This document shows positions 32,355 to 44,330 of a stretch of 64,000 nucleotides of DNA, piece by piece. The first letter of the stretch is position 1, and every line of letters begins with the position of its first letter. Source of the stretch: Dermanyssus gallinae (lineage: Eukaryota; Arthropoda; Arachnida; Mesostigmata; Dermanyssidae); assembly GCA_003439945.1 (NCBI GenBank), contig QVRM01002806.1, positions 1,355,001 to 1,419,000 of the forward strand, written 5' to 3'. Below the pieces are notes generated by a model. The model saw only the letters and a list, made by a program, of their open reading frames with translations, ran no database searches and was not told the origin of the DNA. A program made the translations under genes and the position numbers.

Positions 32355-33400
32355 AAGTAAGCAAATATGGAGAGGTTTACACCAAGCCCTGCTTTGCTCG
32401 CAACGGTGAACTCTTTATTGTGGCCTCAGATATTGAAGACAAGGCTACATTGATGAGTCTAACTTAGCTCGCGGGTATTCTTGTTCAATCACAAACGAGT
32501 GGCCAAAGATCTACTGTTAAGGGCAAAATTGTGGCGTTCATCCGTCACTCAGTGAGGACTTAATTGTCAACGAGCTGCAGTCTCTGGGGTGACCGAGGCC
32601 ATTCGGGTGCGGTCGAAAATCGTCAGGACTGGCATTCTAATGCCGACTGACAGCGTTATTCTCACATTTGCGGGCATCGAATTTCCTGCTGAGGTTCCTC
32701 TCGGATTGAAAACATACGGCGTGGTGCTCTACAGGGAGCCTCATCATTGTTACAGGTGCTTTAGCCTAGACTACATCAGGTCGAATTGCCCGTGGTCGTC
32801 CCCACGTTGCCGTCGTTGCGACTCTACGAGTCACCTCCGTAAAGCTGCACTCAACCCCCAAAGTGCTATCTCTGTAAAGGGTCTCACAAGTCTACTTGGG
32901 GATCGTACTTTCATTGCCTCCACTGCATAAAACAGCTTAGAAGGTCAGCCCCAATACGCATTCGGCAAAACACCTCCGCTCCCACGGTGAAAATCTGCTC
33001 ACCCGTGAACGACATACAGCCATCGGCATCTTTCTCTAAACCGTCTTTTTCTGCCGTTATCCAAAACGGGGTTAAGGTCCAGCCATCGGCCTCGATACCC
33101 AAACGGTCTTCTTCTGAAGTTGTCCAAAACGGGGCTAAGGCCTCTTCACGACCTGCAGATCAGCTCCAAAAGACGGGGGGTATGTTAAGGAGCCCGTCCC
33201 GAATGTTTTCGCTCCACCACAAGGTGACTGTCTTGACAGGATAATGCTCGCCATCAATGAAAAGATCATATCGACCGTTATCAGCAGCGCTATCAAGAAG
33301 GCATTCTTATGCGTTCTCCCTGGCGCGCCTTCACAAGTCGCTTCCGTTAGGCCCGCTATCGGATCCCCAAACAACCAATTCAATGGCTAGTGTGGGAAAA
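32355..33400 (+). pseudogene. gag-like ORF1 relic of an I/Jockey-type LINE
   Basis: A broken frame from about 32360 continues as an open frame from 32589. The words PTDSVILTFAGIEFPAEVPL and GLKTYGVVLYREPHHCYRCF are typical of LINE ORF1 proteins just before the CCHC knuckles. CYRCFSLDYIRSNC is a first, damaged knuckle (the histidine is lost), and CRRCDSTSHLRKA a second, also damaged. A frameshift near 32930 leads to a serine-rich tail with a 21-residue duplication. Such proteins coat the element's RNA. Stops and missing knuckle residues show this one is dead. The matching ORF2 is not recognisable downstream. Confidence 0.7.
33017..33142 (+). repeat. 63-bp direct duplication in ORF1 tail
   Basis: Units 33017-33079 and 33080-33142 each start CAGCCATCGGC and end AACGGGGYTAAGGYC. 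They encode two 21-residue repeats (QPSAS...VQNG). The period is divisible by three, so the duplication arose while the frame mattered or by chance kept it. Confidence 0.9.
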
Positions 33401-35908
33401 GGCCCGCATTGACGTCTCGCATAACTTTTGATGGGGGCCCAGGGGCGTGTTGGCAGATCTTGCCCATAACCATCGGTGAGGCAGGCCTCATGGGTTTGCA
33501 TCTACTAAATCTAAGAGCTCCCTCCATGCGCTTGCCTTGCCTCTAATTATAAGTAGCCTGAGTCGCGTGCCGGCTGCTCGGTACCTTTCTAGCAGAGCCT
33601 TCGCTTAATCGCCAGTAACTTGTGATCCTTGCCACTTGCCTTTCTTAAACGTTTGCCCACCCGGATGTATAATATCGGTCGTTATATCTGCAAGTAATTG
33701 ATGCACTCTCAGTGTACTACCTATACACGGACAAAAGCACTCGTTTTTTGCTCTTTGTCGCCTTTGGCCATGTCTAGCCCAAGCAAATAGATAGAAACTT
33801 GCTTCTTGTTTATATTATTAAAGCCGATCGCGCACTGCGAAATTCGCCTAGGAAAACGCAAACCTAAACGGTGTCGTCGGACTCTCAATCGGGCCAGCAG
33901 CGATATTTCGACCGAGCTGGGGACGTTATTTGGTCTTGGCCGTGGCCGCTGCTCTTGTGAAGAAGCCTGACTGAAAACGCAGCCGCAACCTACCCTCTAA
34001 CAAACAATCTGGCGGCTTGTTGCAAAAGAAAATAAGGTCCCTAGATAGGTAGGCTTCGCAGTCGCCGTCATCTTCGGTGACTTAGCAGATCCCAGATCGG
34101 GTTGTTACTTTTGAGCGCTTGTCTGCCTGGCCCTGGAAGACGGAGTGTGACGAGTAAAAGGCATCTTGCCAACAAGATGGGCGGTAAGTCTCGCACGCGC
34201 AGTGGTCGGCCGTAGGTTTTGTCGACGCCCACTGATCAATTGACTCTTTGTGCGAACGACAAAGGAAGAGGTCGGTCGGAGACTCGCCGTAAACGCCGTA
34301 AACCGTCTATAGCAGTCCAATAACTTCCGGTCTTTGAGTCAACCCGTTCTCAGGAACTGCACCGAGCTCCTAAGGATAGCCCAGCCGCAACTAAGCTTCC
34401 TCCCTCAATTGCTGTTCTTGATCGTCGCAATGTTGGGCGCCATTCTGTCTGCTGTCGTTTTGTCCTCTTAAAACAGTCTTTAACGCTATTATAGCAATAA
34501 GGTCGACACTCCCCTTATTCCATCCCCTTTGCCAGAACAGCATGAAACAACGGCTCGGAAGACATTATCCCGAAGGGCGGCCGGGGCTACCGACCTGGTA
34601 TGTAGCAAAACGATATCGTGAGGTTTGCAAAAATTACTAAGCGCCACTATTCAGTGCCTTATCTTACCATTTCGAGCCCTGAACACATCACGTATAAGAC
34701 AATCTTATAGTATATTTTATTTTTAAATATAAGATTATACTTATTCATAATTATAGGAAAGTTAGCTTTCGACAGGTAGAAGACTAGTCATTTTAATTTT
34801 CAGTCTAGATCTACTACGGTTTAATCACCGAACTGCATTTTACAATGTACAGTAACGCAATGATAAAAGCGGCATATCCCGTCGCAGACACAAATCAACC
34901 TCTGCACTTTAAATAACTTAAGAATCAATACATAAGAACACAGCAGTATGGGTACCGCCGCATCACGTGGGTTGACCTAATACAAGTAAAAACCCTAAAT
35001 ACTCTCACCGTTACAGTTTTAACTAATTGTTGCAAATTTCAATTTGCAGCAAAATTTCAATTTTGTTAAGGAATATCAATTTTGGCATTGTCATTTGGCA
35101 GGTATCGCTTTCCAATTAACCTCACATTTGACTTTGAGGTCAGATAACACAGACATCAACACAACTAGCACACTTACAAACACAAGTAAGTTTTTACCTC
35201 ACGAGCCAACCTTTTTAGAGAAAGAGAGTTCCATTTAGCTATTAGGCGACAAAGCAGAGCTCTTCTTTCTTAATTTAGCAACAAAGGGAACTTTAAATAC
35301 GTATTAGCCCGCCGAGACAATCTACAGGCAGCAAAGATGAATGGAAACGAGATTTTCGCGGGAATATCGCCACACAAGATCTTCTAGGCCAGAAACGTGA
35401 CTCAAAGCTAGTACAGTTTTTCATGGATAAAGGGTTATCTTTAGTGTTTATATTTCACTAACGGTAGAGTTACGCCGTCTCGAGAAGATAGCTTCTCCTT
35501 AGCTCATCATTCCAAATGATCTTGACTCTCTTTAAGATCTGTTCATATCCACCACTACAATGTGGAATTGCATAGGTACGGAAAGCATTTTGTACACTAA
35601 TAGGGCATCGATGGGATTCCAATCGACACGCGCCGGTTGAAAACTTTATTGCACTATCGCATAATATTTTGGCGCCACAATGTCCATGTGAGACTGCCGT
35701 TCATGCATTCGTGAAGTACAAGACCGAGACATTTGCGGCACTTGCGGAAAAAACTACCTGACTTAAGTCCATTAGAGAATAACGGAAATCTGCCATAACT
35801 ATTCGCGGTGATCTTAAAATTACCCTTGCTTGTATAACAAATTTTATTTATATATACATTTAGTGTCGATAATACCTGAGTACAAAGATTTGGCTCGGCG
35901 TCAGGAGC
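33401..35908. other. no gene recognised
   Basis: Mixed DNA, becoming AT-rich after 34650. No recognisable domain or repeat. Confidence 0.4.
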
Positions 35909-36263
35909 TCACAAAGTTGCAAGAGATTTAAAAAATATAGACACATACAATATACAATGTAATGATGACATTAAACGGGCCAGTTGATTTAGAGACCCAA
36001 TGTCTCTACAAACAAGACCGTGATATCTAGAGCAATCGGTATGACAATATTTACATCTGCAGTCAACACCGGGGTCGTGAAAGCCTTCTTCACTGCATAA
36101 GTGGTGGTGGTAGCCATGTATCGAAAAACGCAATATCACATGGCGATTCGGTCGGTCGGGCCCTTTCCGCGCGTCGTCAGTCATTGCAGGTGTTATGAAG
36201 ATATCAGGGTCTATGTCGGCCAGTTTGTCCTCCTGAAGCTGAATGAAGTTCTTGTGGCTAACT

Positions 36264-36622
36264 CGCTCTCGTTGTGCCTATTAAGCCAAGGCAGCAGGCG
36301 TCCCAGTCGGTACCACCGGGTTGCTAAAGCCCGGGGCGTTGACCGACCGGCCCGGGTTTCGTGTGCCGCACACTTCCCCCGTACATTTAAAGTAGCCTTA
36401 ACAGCCCTCGAATGGGCCATGACAAAATGGCAATATGAATTCGTTGCCACTCAATCGATATCGTATGCCTTGCCTCCCGCGCCAACAAATGTGACCTCGG
36501 AAAAGTTACTATTGGGAGTTTATACAGTCTGACCAACTTTCTATTGGCGCGTGAAGGTCCCCGCAGCACGCGTAACTCGCGCTAGCGGACCAACACCGGA
36601 AAGAGAGTCATAGTTACTCCCG
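36264..36622 (-). mobile_element. 28S-headed short retroelement, copy 2
   Basis: On the minus strand it begins with 22 bases identical to 28S rRNA upstream of the R2 site (CGGGAGTAACTATGACTC then TCTT), followed by the stem-loop at 36556-36591 and the blocks conserved with copy 1. It interrupts ORF2 of CR1 element B: coding text reads up to ETEAYSY on one side and resumes with HKNFIQLQEDKLADID on the other. The flanking heptamers AGTTACC and AGTTAGC differ at one base and look like a target-site duplication. This independent insertion defines both ends of the element and shows that it is a mobile unit of about 360 bases, not a chance rRNA-like patch. Confidence 0.75.
36556..36591 (-). ncRNA. 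conserved RNA stem-loop, copy 2
   Basis: Outer arms GGTCC/GGACC as in copy 1. The inner arm AGCGCG pairs with CGCGUGCU-type sequence in place of the GCGTG/CACGC arms of copy 1. Confidence 0.5.
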
Positions 36623-38900
36623 GTAACTGTATGCCTCTGTCTCCTGCAACCCATACATCTTCCGTATATCTTCTTCGAATAGCAATGTCCCTGTCAGTAC
36701 ATAAACCAGGCGGTTGGAAGCGGAAGAGTGCAGGCCCAGAACTTGCTTTAAAAACGCGGGGTTAACTCTCCCCAGCGTTGCGAGGTCGTTCATGTTGAGG
36801 TGTCGCTATATCAGCTGAACTCCGTATGTAGCCGTTGGCGCGACTTTGAGATGGAGTAGGCGCAAGGCGGTGTCGATGGAGAGCTTCTGGGGCGCTTCGA
36901 TTGTTGTTTACGCAATCAGAGCCTTTTTCACCAGCCAGGTGGCCTCCTCTGCGGAATTTGAGCGCCTCAGTTTTACTGTTATTGATGGTAAGACCAACCT
37001 CGCTGACGTACCTCGTCATTGTGACTATTACTTGCTGCAGCTCGTACTGAACGTCACCAGATCATCAGCGTACAGAATGACTTTGACCAGCGGATGCCTC
37101 GTGGTGATCCGTGAACGTGGATCGCTTATGAGGACCGCGAATAGTAGCGGCTGATGTTATCCCCCTGGGCGAACCCCGTCGTCTGCTCGAAACTATCGCG
37201 TATCACTACCCCGTCGTCGATTGAGATCATATTTTTCTGTAAAATAGCTATGAGGAGTTCTATCGAGCGTGATCCTGAATCGAATGCTCCTTTTAGATCT
37301 ACGAAGATGAAATAAAGAGGCTGTCCGCGCCTTGCTAGCGGCGATTGCACTTCTTTCATCAGTTTTTGGCACGCCGTCTAATCCCGTCCTAAATCCATGT
37401 TGTTCATCGGGAAGGACTCCTGAATTTTAGAAAAGGTGTGAGGCGGCGGACTAGTAGTATGGATAGGAACTTGTAAACACAACTTTTCTTTAATATACCT
37501 CTCCAGAACGAGGGATCCGACAAACAGCCTTTCTCTTTCGGAATGACGCTCTTAGCACAGTCTCTCCAGTTATCCGAAACCCTTCCCTGAGCCAGACAAA
37601 CATGAGAGAAATGTCTACTGCGGAGTAAGTACGAGGGCTGACTTTAGGTGTTCGTTATAAATGCCGTCGAGCCCGGTATAGACAGATGAGCGATGGCTTC
37701 ATAAACTTCTGCAATTAAGAAGTCTTTCTCCAACTAATCTCGCAAGAGTTCGTCCACCTCGGACCATACACTGGTATCTTGAGGGGTGTGCGTTGGAATC
37801 GTATCCTTGACAGCGAAGACATTTCTGAACTGCGACTGCAGAGCGTCTGGCTTTACTGGACATGTGGACCTGGTTGGCACTCCGTGACGTAGCCAAATAT
37901 AAGGCGCGCGTTCAGCTTCCATCAGTAGTTTTTGTTCGCGGAGCTTCTAAAGTGCAGCTTTCGCGTTCTTGAGAGTCGTTCTGTACAGAGACCTCGCTGA
38001 GGCTAGCAGAGAGTTCATGGTGGGGTGAGACTTGCAAAGTTCTTTTACCCGGAAATGAGCTCGCTTGACCTCGATTCAGTCTCTGTTCCACTACCGTTTA
38101 TCCTTGGGCTTTAGTCTCGGTCTCACACAGCTCTGGGGGCCGCTGGTCAATAGGACATTACGAGCCGTAACATTGTCATCTGCCGCCGCTGTCATTATAT
38201 CCATGAACTGTAATAGCTTTCTTTCGTCTAGGCTGCGGGAGCTTGAGAGACGAGTATCTGAGGCACTGGTCGTGGCGTTAACGGCTATTCGGAGACCGAC
38301 CGGAACGTGCCAAGTGAGGCGTTTTCTTTCGCTAAGCGGGTGATCTTCGCCCTGGAACACAAACTCGTCATTAGAGAGATTCGTGGCAAACAGGTCCATT
38401 GTTGAGGACCCCATCGGTCCCATGAACGTGAATACTGCCGGATCGTTTGCAATCCAGAAACCAAAGTTAGATAGCACGTCAGTAAGGGCGACTGTTCTGC
38501 TATCACCCGGTTTGTCGAGTTTGCGTTAAAGTCTCCTGCGACGACAGGTTTGCCGTTTCGGGGGATTAGTTGAAGGCAGCGGACGAGTCTCTCAATCATC
38601 TCCGACGAGCTTTCGGCACATGATGCCTGGCGTACATAGCAATAATGCTAATGGCTTCCCCACATAACACAACACAGTACTGAGCCCATCTTCACGGCAT
38701 GCAGCCGGCCGACAAGACACCTTGAATAAATTGGGAATCATAAATGGCCATGCAATGCAAGGGCCACCATCTTTAACACGTTTGCCGAAACCCTCATTGC
38801 ACCGCAGGTTTAGCTGGCAATGGCTCTGTGAAACTCATAAGGCCTCTGAGATTTGGACCCAACGATAAGATTATTTCCACTTTTAAGCCAAGTTTACTGA

Positions 38901-39230
38901 AGCTAGTTCTGGACGTTATCATCCAGGTCAAGCGTCAATACCGTAGTCTAAGCTCTTTACAGCGAAACGCTGACTAAGTAAGACTACAATGGACTGCAAG
39001 CCATTTAGTATGGGATTCGAAAAAGAATCAGTTCAGCAAAGCCTCTGTTTCTGCCGTATATACGGTTTATGAATACCGGAGTTGACGACCGTTGCGTCAA
39101 TGTCTCTCGACACAATCTTCACGATAAATTAGAATGATGTTCCGATAGAAAGGCCCGTAGTAGGGTCTCTATTTTCAAGGTATTGAACATCAAATGCATT
39201 TAATTACATCTAGAACAATAATCAACTGCA
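38901..39230. other. spacer between LINE B and LINE A
   Basis: About 330 bases with no assigned feature. Part may be the undetected upstream region of element B. Confidence 0.35.
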
Positions 39231-39332
39231 GCAGTACGAAGCAGCTACCTTATAAAAACCCCGACCAGAGAAATAATAGACGATACACCTATAATTTTAA
39301 AGGGACAATAATTTTAAAGAAACTAAATATAT

Positions 39333-41841
39333 TTAATAAAAAAAAATTGCCTTGCATTTAGAGCAGAAATATCCAAGATATTTCGGATTGCGGAGTTTAG
39401 GCAACGCAAATATATTGCTAGGGGTGTCGGTGAGGAGATATACAAGTCTGTTGCGTGCTGGGCGATGGAGGCCAAGGACTCGCTTGAGGCAAGCTGCCTT
39501 CAGGTTATTTAGGTGCTCGAGGCAAGCTTGAGTGAGATCATTCCAGATAATTTCGATGCCGTAAGCGGCCATTGGAGCAATCTTTAAATCGAACAGCCTT
39601 AATGCCGTTGGAATGGACAACAGGTGCGGCTTTCTAATTGTGTTCATCGCGACCAGCGCTTTTCTGCATCTTTCCTTGATATGTTGTAGGAAACAGCTGC
39701 CGTTTGGCGTTAGAAGCAGTCCCAAATAAGGGAACTTACTGACGTAAGGAAGGTGGGAACCGGCTAAACGGAGCGCATCATTAGCAGCTAAGCGCCCACC
39801 TTTCCTAAACTTCATGGCTACTGTTTTCGTCAGGTTAACGGTTAGTCTAAGCTCAGACGTGGCCGCGTGAAGTCTGGCTAAGGCCTGCTGAACCTGAAAG
39901 CGACTCTTCCCGTAGATGACGAGATCATCTGCGTACAATATCACGTCTACCAGATTTCTCGCTTCTCGGATTTTTGCGGGTAGGTCCTTAATAAAGACTG
40001 AGAAAAGCAACGGGCTCAAGTTGTCGCCCTGCGCAACACCTGTAGTCTGAAGAAAAGCGGGAAGTTCGAACACACCGTCATCTATTCTGATTTTGTTGCT
40101 TTGGAGGACGGCCGCCAATAGGTTGAGGACGGCAGGAGGGACACCAACTTCGGCTAGAGTTCGCAGAATAATGTTCCTGGGCGCTGAGTCGAAGGCGGCT
40201 TTGAAATCGACGAATACAGCGTACAGAGGTTGGGACTTTGCTAGAGCCTCCCTGATGGCCTCCAGCAGATTAGCGCATGCCGTAATCGTAGAACGATTTT
40301 GTCGGAAGCCGTGCTGTTCAGTTGGGATAACGTCAGTAATCTCTAAGAACCGACTTAGTCGTCTGGTAAGCAGCGACGACAGTAACTTGTAGCATGTGCT
40401 CTTTTTTGCTATACCGCGCCAGGAGGTCAGCTCTGTTGGGTCACCTTTTCCTTTAGGGATGACGAGCAGTGTAGCTTCGAGCCACTGAGATGGGATCGTG
40501 CCAGCGCGGAGGCATTCGTTGAACAGTGCCGTCCAGCATGGAGCCATAATAGGTGCTCTCTTTAGATGCTCATTCTTCACTAGATCGGGGCCCGCTGCTT
40601 TGTTGTTCTTCAAACCCTGAAGAGCGAGGATCACGTCTTCCACCGTGAAGACCGTCTCGAGACGCTGTCTTTCACTGAGAGTGATCTCATCCCAGGCCGC
40701 ATAGATCAAGCAGGGTTCCTTAGGTATGGAATCGTTGGCACAAAACATTTCTGCGAAGTAATTGATTAATTGCGACGAGTTAAGCGGGCAGGGGGTGAGG
40801 CCACTACGAGCGAGCCACCTATGAGGTAGGCGCTCAGCCTCTTGAAGAAGCGATATTTCAGATCGCTCGAGATACCTTAATCGTTGAGTGGCGTAGGTTT
40901 TCCTACATACGGTCTTGAGGTAGGCAGCCAAGGGCGTCATAGCAGGGTAAGCCGTTGCTAGGCGCCTCGCGGCGTTTTGAGCCCTTTTTGCTAAGAGACA
41001 GAGCCGATCGTACCACGGACGTGAGTTCGTTCTGCGTTGCACAGTGGTGACTAAGGACTTTATAATATCCACGAGATTTTGAGCGTACGCCTCAACCTCA
41101 AAATTGACTGGTACGGGTAAAACTTCATGGACGCGCCGGTAGAGCGCTTCCCTGCTTAGGTTTAGTGGCAACGGCTTCTCTCTCTTGTTGAACGACACCA
41201 GAGATTGTAGCTGAAGGTCTATTGAAACTGGGATGTGCGACCTAATATGAGCACCCTCTCTCAGCGAGTGATTGATCCCAATGAATTTCACCTCGTTGAC
41301 ATTCACGTTTGTTGCAAACACGTCAATTACAGAGCTTCCGTCGTGGTCGTTAAAGGTTGGGACAGTAGGCGGACTGACAATCCAGCATCCAAAGTCCGAA
41401 AGCGTTTCTCTAAGGGCTGTTGTGCGGCTTCGAGGTCGGCCGATCTAAGCGAGCGTTGAAATCTCCACAGACAATGAGCGGAACTGCGGCAGGCACTCCG
41501 CATAGGCCTCTAAGGAGCTTCTCTACCATAGTCAGGGTCGGGAGGACGAACATACGCTGCCACGATGCTTATACTCTGGTTATGTAAAGCAATGACGTTA
41601 TCTTCGGCAAGCGCAACATGAAGGTCCCCGACCCGATGATTGTAGAAAATTGACACTCCTCCGCTAGGGCGTCCAGCGCCTCTCTTCCTCTGGGCCAGAG
41701 AGTGGATAGGATAGAGGCGAGGCAGATTGAACGCTTTAGTGGCCCACGTTTCTGTCAACACTAAAATATCTACGCCTTCTAGAGCTGTCGGGGAGAGGAG
41801 TGACAGAGTGTCAGCACCTTCGCAGTTCCATAGCGCGATTC
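39333..41841 (-). pseudogene. CR1 ORF2: APE endonuclease and reverse transcriptase
   Basis: An apurinic-type endonuclease starts at about 41830 with LRIALWNCEGADTL and VLTETWATKAF, continues (after a frameshift near 41545) with VCGDFNARLDR and ends near FNDHDGSSVIDVF and HSLREG. From about 41450 one frame is open to TAA at 39333. RT motifs are FVDFKAAFDSAPR, TTGVAQGDNLSPLLF, VILYADDLVIYGKS (intact YADD) and LTVNLTKTVAMKFRKGG, then YLGLLLTPNG. The thumb/connection includes AAYGIEIIWNDL and LGLHRPARNRLVYLLTDT. The enzyme nicks target DNA and copies its own RNA onto it. ORF1 stops exactly where ORF2 begins, in another frame and without an ATG, so reinitiation or frameshifting may have been used. 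One frameshift in the endonuclease makes this copy defective. Confidence 0.88.
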
Positions 41842-43296
41842 TTAGTGATTCGGTTTAGGCCGACCTCTGCTTTGTAGATGTTTGCGACCCTTGTGTTGAA
41901 ATGCAGCGTTGTGGGGCGCGGGGTCCTGGGCTTGTAATGCTTCCAGGGCTTGTGTGAGAAACGCCTCCAGGGAGGGCGGAGATGGTACACGGTAGGTGGC
42001 ATTCTCCTCCCTGCGTTTCGCCGACCTGTCGTTGGGTGGGTTCAGAGGATGGCGGAATCTTCCTCGGGCCTGAGCGCGATCGTGTAGAGCAAACCTTGGA
42101 CGCATTGAGGGTACGATCTGGGCTGAACTCATTTGAGCATACGAGGTCTGGCTGCTTAAGTGACGCTGATTCGAACGTCCATGGGGGTTTGTCGATTTCA
42201 CGACCGTTGCCTCTGCCAAGCCACGATTCACCTGAGTTCCAGTCTTCACAAACTTCACTCCTAAAAAAGGTTTAATTCTTTTTGCTAGAATAGCAGCGAT
42301 CTTCCCAGTGATTTCGCCTTTATAGCTATATCGGCCTTTAGTACGACTTCGCGCTGGGCGAGTGTTAGGGGAAACACTGAGAAGGTAGTCTGGTCTATAG
42401 AGGCTTTTCTAGCAAGAGCATCGTTGGCTGCTTTGCAGTCCGCAGAGAATAGAGGTACAGACAACACATGGAGTTCGGATTCGGGGTGATTCCGCTTCAG
42501 TCTTGCATTGAAGGCTTCAACAGCCGACACGTATGATTCCTTCTCGAACTCCATACACTCGTGATATCCAGCCTGAAGGAACACAGCTACTGGTCTACTT
42601 GCAACATTAATTTGTTTCTCTGCCTCCTCAATGATACTCTGCACATCCACCCTCGGCGTTGAGCGTACTCTTATCGGTGTATTTTTGGGGAAGAGATCCC
42701 TCAGTGCTGGTCTCAAAGGCTCAACTATGCGGTCCCCCATTACCAACACTGTCTTTTTCGGTCGTCGAGAGAGAGATTGAGTGGCGCTCTGACCGACGTC
42801 TGGCGGTTCGGCATACGAGGGGGCCACTGGCACCGACATCCGTGATTCCTTGACCTCCGCCAATTCCTTCTCTAGAACACGCAACCGATGAAACAGGAAC
42901 GATACACAACCCATTGCTTCGTTGCTAAACGAGCATGTATCCAAACAGTTCATGAAACGTTCAATCGACCAATCCGCACACTCCACATCGCGTTTACGGT
43001 TGGGTCCGCTTCGTCACTGGCTCTGCATCCATGATATGAAACACCCTGCTACACTTAGAGCAGCATACAAAGCGACCGCCTTCAACATTGTTTGCACATC
43101 TTGCGCATACATTAGCTTTCGGGCTGCATAAACGAACGTCTTTGGCGCGAGGCGCTTGGTCCGGTGACAGTTGACGTTTCTGTCCACATATGTTTGCTGT
43201 AGACATATGTTGACTACGACTGGTCGAAGCATGTGTTTGCTGCTGCTGTTTATGTTGTGATTCTGAGTCACCCTCACACTCCATTCTGTCTAGCAT
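41842..43296 (-). pseudogene. CR1 ORF1: PHD finger plus SGNH-type esterase
   Basis: Starts with ATG at 43296. Residues about 60-90 read CARCANNVEGGRFVCCSKC then VFH, the first half of a PHD-type zinc finger. The rest of the finger (GCRASDEADPTV...W) follows in a shifted frame. Next, from 42986, a coiled-coil-like stretch (FLFHRLRVLEKELAEVKES), then an esterase-like domain with VLVMGDRIVEPL (block I, normally GDS) and VFLQAGYHECMEF (normally GxND-like). Another frameshift near 42285 leads to a basic, proline-rich tail ending at 41842. CR1 ORF1 proteins with PHD and esterase domains are known and bind element RNA or membranes. Two or three frameshifts break this copy. The GDR in place of GDS suggests loss of the catalytic serine. 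Confidence 0.75.
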
Positions 43297-43330
43297 GTGC
43301 CGAGGTTGGCAACTGCAACGATTCCTAATT

Positions 43331-43619
43331 GGCGGAACGGGGCGTAATTGACGGAGGGAACACAGATAAATTACAGAGAAATCGTGCGTGAGTGCAACCG
43401 CGTCGATTTATCGTGAACTTAACTTGGTCTGCCTGACTGTGATGTGTCGCGAAATAACGAGTGACAGTGGCACCAAACTAAGCACGGGGACGGAGTTAAC
43501 CGATTGACACACGACGCGTTACGGATTGTGGAGGTAGGCCGGTGTCAAATAGTGAAAAACACGAAGCACTCACGAAACACGACCGCACTGTTCGAACGTA
43601 AACAACTCACATACACCCT
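43331..43619 (-). other. probable 5' region of LINE A
   Basis: G+C-richer than the flanking repeats and without its own ORF. The exact 5' boundary cannot be set. Confidence 0.35.
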
Positions 43620-44097
43620 TTATTCGTCGAGGAGCTAAGGCGACGCTTTGACCTGCCGGCATCCCCCAATTACGTCAATGTCTTTAAAATGTGGGAGTGC
43701 AAGTTTGCCGAAATCGATGTCAACTTCTTCAGCACCGGAGCAATGCAAAACCAGGCATGGAAAGGGCCGAGTCGGTCTAACCGCCATGTGGTGACTAGGT
43801 TCGCCGTGCACGGTTTTCACCATATGCTGTGCGCGACCCCCGGGTTCCATAATCCCTCCGACTCATGCGTGTGCCTTCGTTGCAAACTACCATGCGGTAG
43901 ATACCATGCTACCTCCTGTAGCCAAGCCCCCTCGCTAGCCAGTCTAGAGAACCAGGCCCACGTCATAACTTCATAGTTTTACATATCTATTTGTTTATAT
44001 GACTAAATGTGTGTATGTAAACATACGCACATATTTTAACTGTACTATTTCTACACAACACGTGTGATAATAAACAAATTGTTTGTTGTTGTATTGT
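43620..44097 (+). pseudogene. 3' end of a CR1-like LINE, plus strand
   Basis: Frame from about 43630 reads EELRRRFDLPASPNYVNVF, then FFSTGAMQNQAWKGPSRSNR and HVVTRFAVHGFHHMLC, then CVCLRCKLPCGRYHATSC before a stop near 43974. It aligns with the C-terminal tail of element B (FITPAM...KGPDRPNRHV...CRCKYCHTDCSRYH). All upstream domains are missing, so this is a 5'-truncated copy, lying head-to-head with element A. The 3' untranslated part ends near 44097 with an AATAAA and a TTG-rich tail. Confidence 0.8.
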
Positions 44098-44109
44098 ATA
44101 TATATTGCT

Positions 44110-44260
44110 AGGAAGATTGGGTACAATTGTCAGCAATGGGCAAGAGCGAGGGTATCAGAGAAAATGGTAAAATTGAAGGTAAACAAGTCATATACAGACA
44201 ACTGGAAATTGGCGATGGGCTTCAAATCAAATTTGGCAACTATGTATAGAAAGGAATAGA
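44110..44260 (+). repeat. LINE fragment, same family as 18.5 kb
   Basis: About 130 bases match 18540-18670 (shared GGGCAAG, GAAAATGGTRAAAT, GGTAAACAAGT and GGCGATGGGCT words). No complete motif is left. Confidence 0.65.
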
Positions 44261-44264
44261 TCAA

Positions 44265-44328
44265 TATCTTATGCTTTCCTCGAAATGTGCGTTCTTTCTA
44301 AGTTTAAAAGCATTCGAATTATATAAAA
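44265..44328. repeat. left copy of a ~64-bp direct repeat
   Basis: Reads TATCTTATGCTTTCCTCGAA at its start. Its partner is at 44525-44590. The two enclose a LINE 3' fragment. Confidence 0.8.
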
Positions 44329-44330
44329 CA

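Larger units (their letters stand above)
35909..38900 (-). pseudogene. CR1-like LINE B, decayed ORF2
   Basis: Read on the minus strand: an endonuclease piece with VVAGDFNANS (about 38530) and following MDLFATNLSNDEF (about 38380), an RT with FVDLKGAFDS and TTGFAQGDN (37150-37330), then LTINNSKTEALKFRRGG (about 36960), the connection (VLGLHSSASNRLVYVLTGT, about 36700), and a C-terminal cluster GPDRPNRHVILRFSIHGYHH then CRCKYCHTDCSRYH...C (36000-36180). Frames change at least six times with several stops. Order and orientation match element A (39-43 kb). The C-terminal tail is longer than that of A and matches the fragment at 43.6 kb. Between the connection and the tail, ORF2 is split by the 28S-headed element at 36264-36622. 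Confidence 0.85.
39231..43330 (-). mobile_element. CR1-like LINE A, nearly full length
   Basis: On the minus strand: a GC-rich 5' region (from between 43300 and 43620), ORF1 (43296-41842), ORF2 (about 41841-39333) and a short 3' region ending near 39231. The 3' end is fixed by a second copy at 44331-44523, whose similarity stops at the matching base. Both ORFs carry a few frameshifts, so it is probably no longer autonomous, but the domain set is complete. Its ORF2 ends earlier than that of element B, with FCSKCKA in place of the long Cys-His tail. Confidence 0.85.

Noticed and set aside
36211..36450. Protein-coding gene shared with 11259-11636
   Set aside because: The shared frame has no ATG and lies within the 28S-headed element; conservation is explained by common descent of the element, and the two frames diverge by indels.
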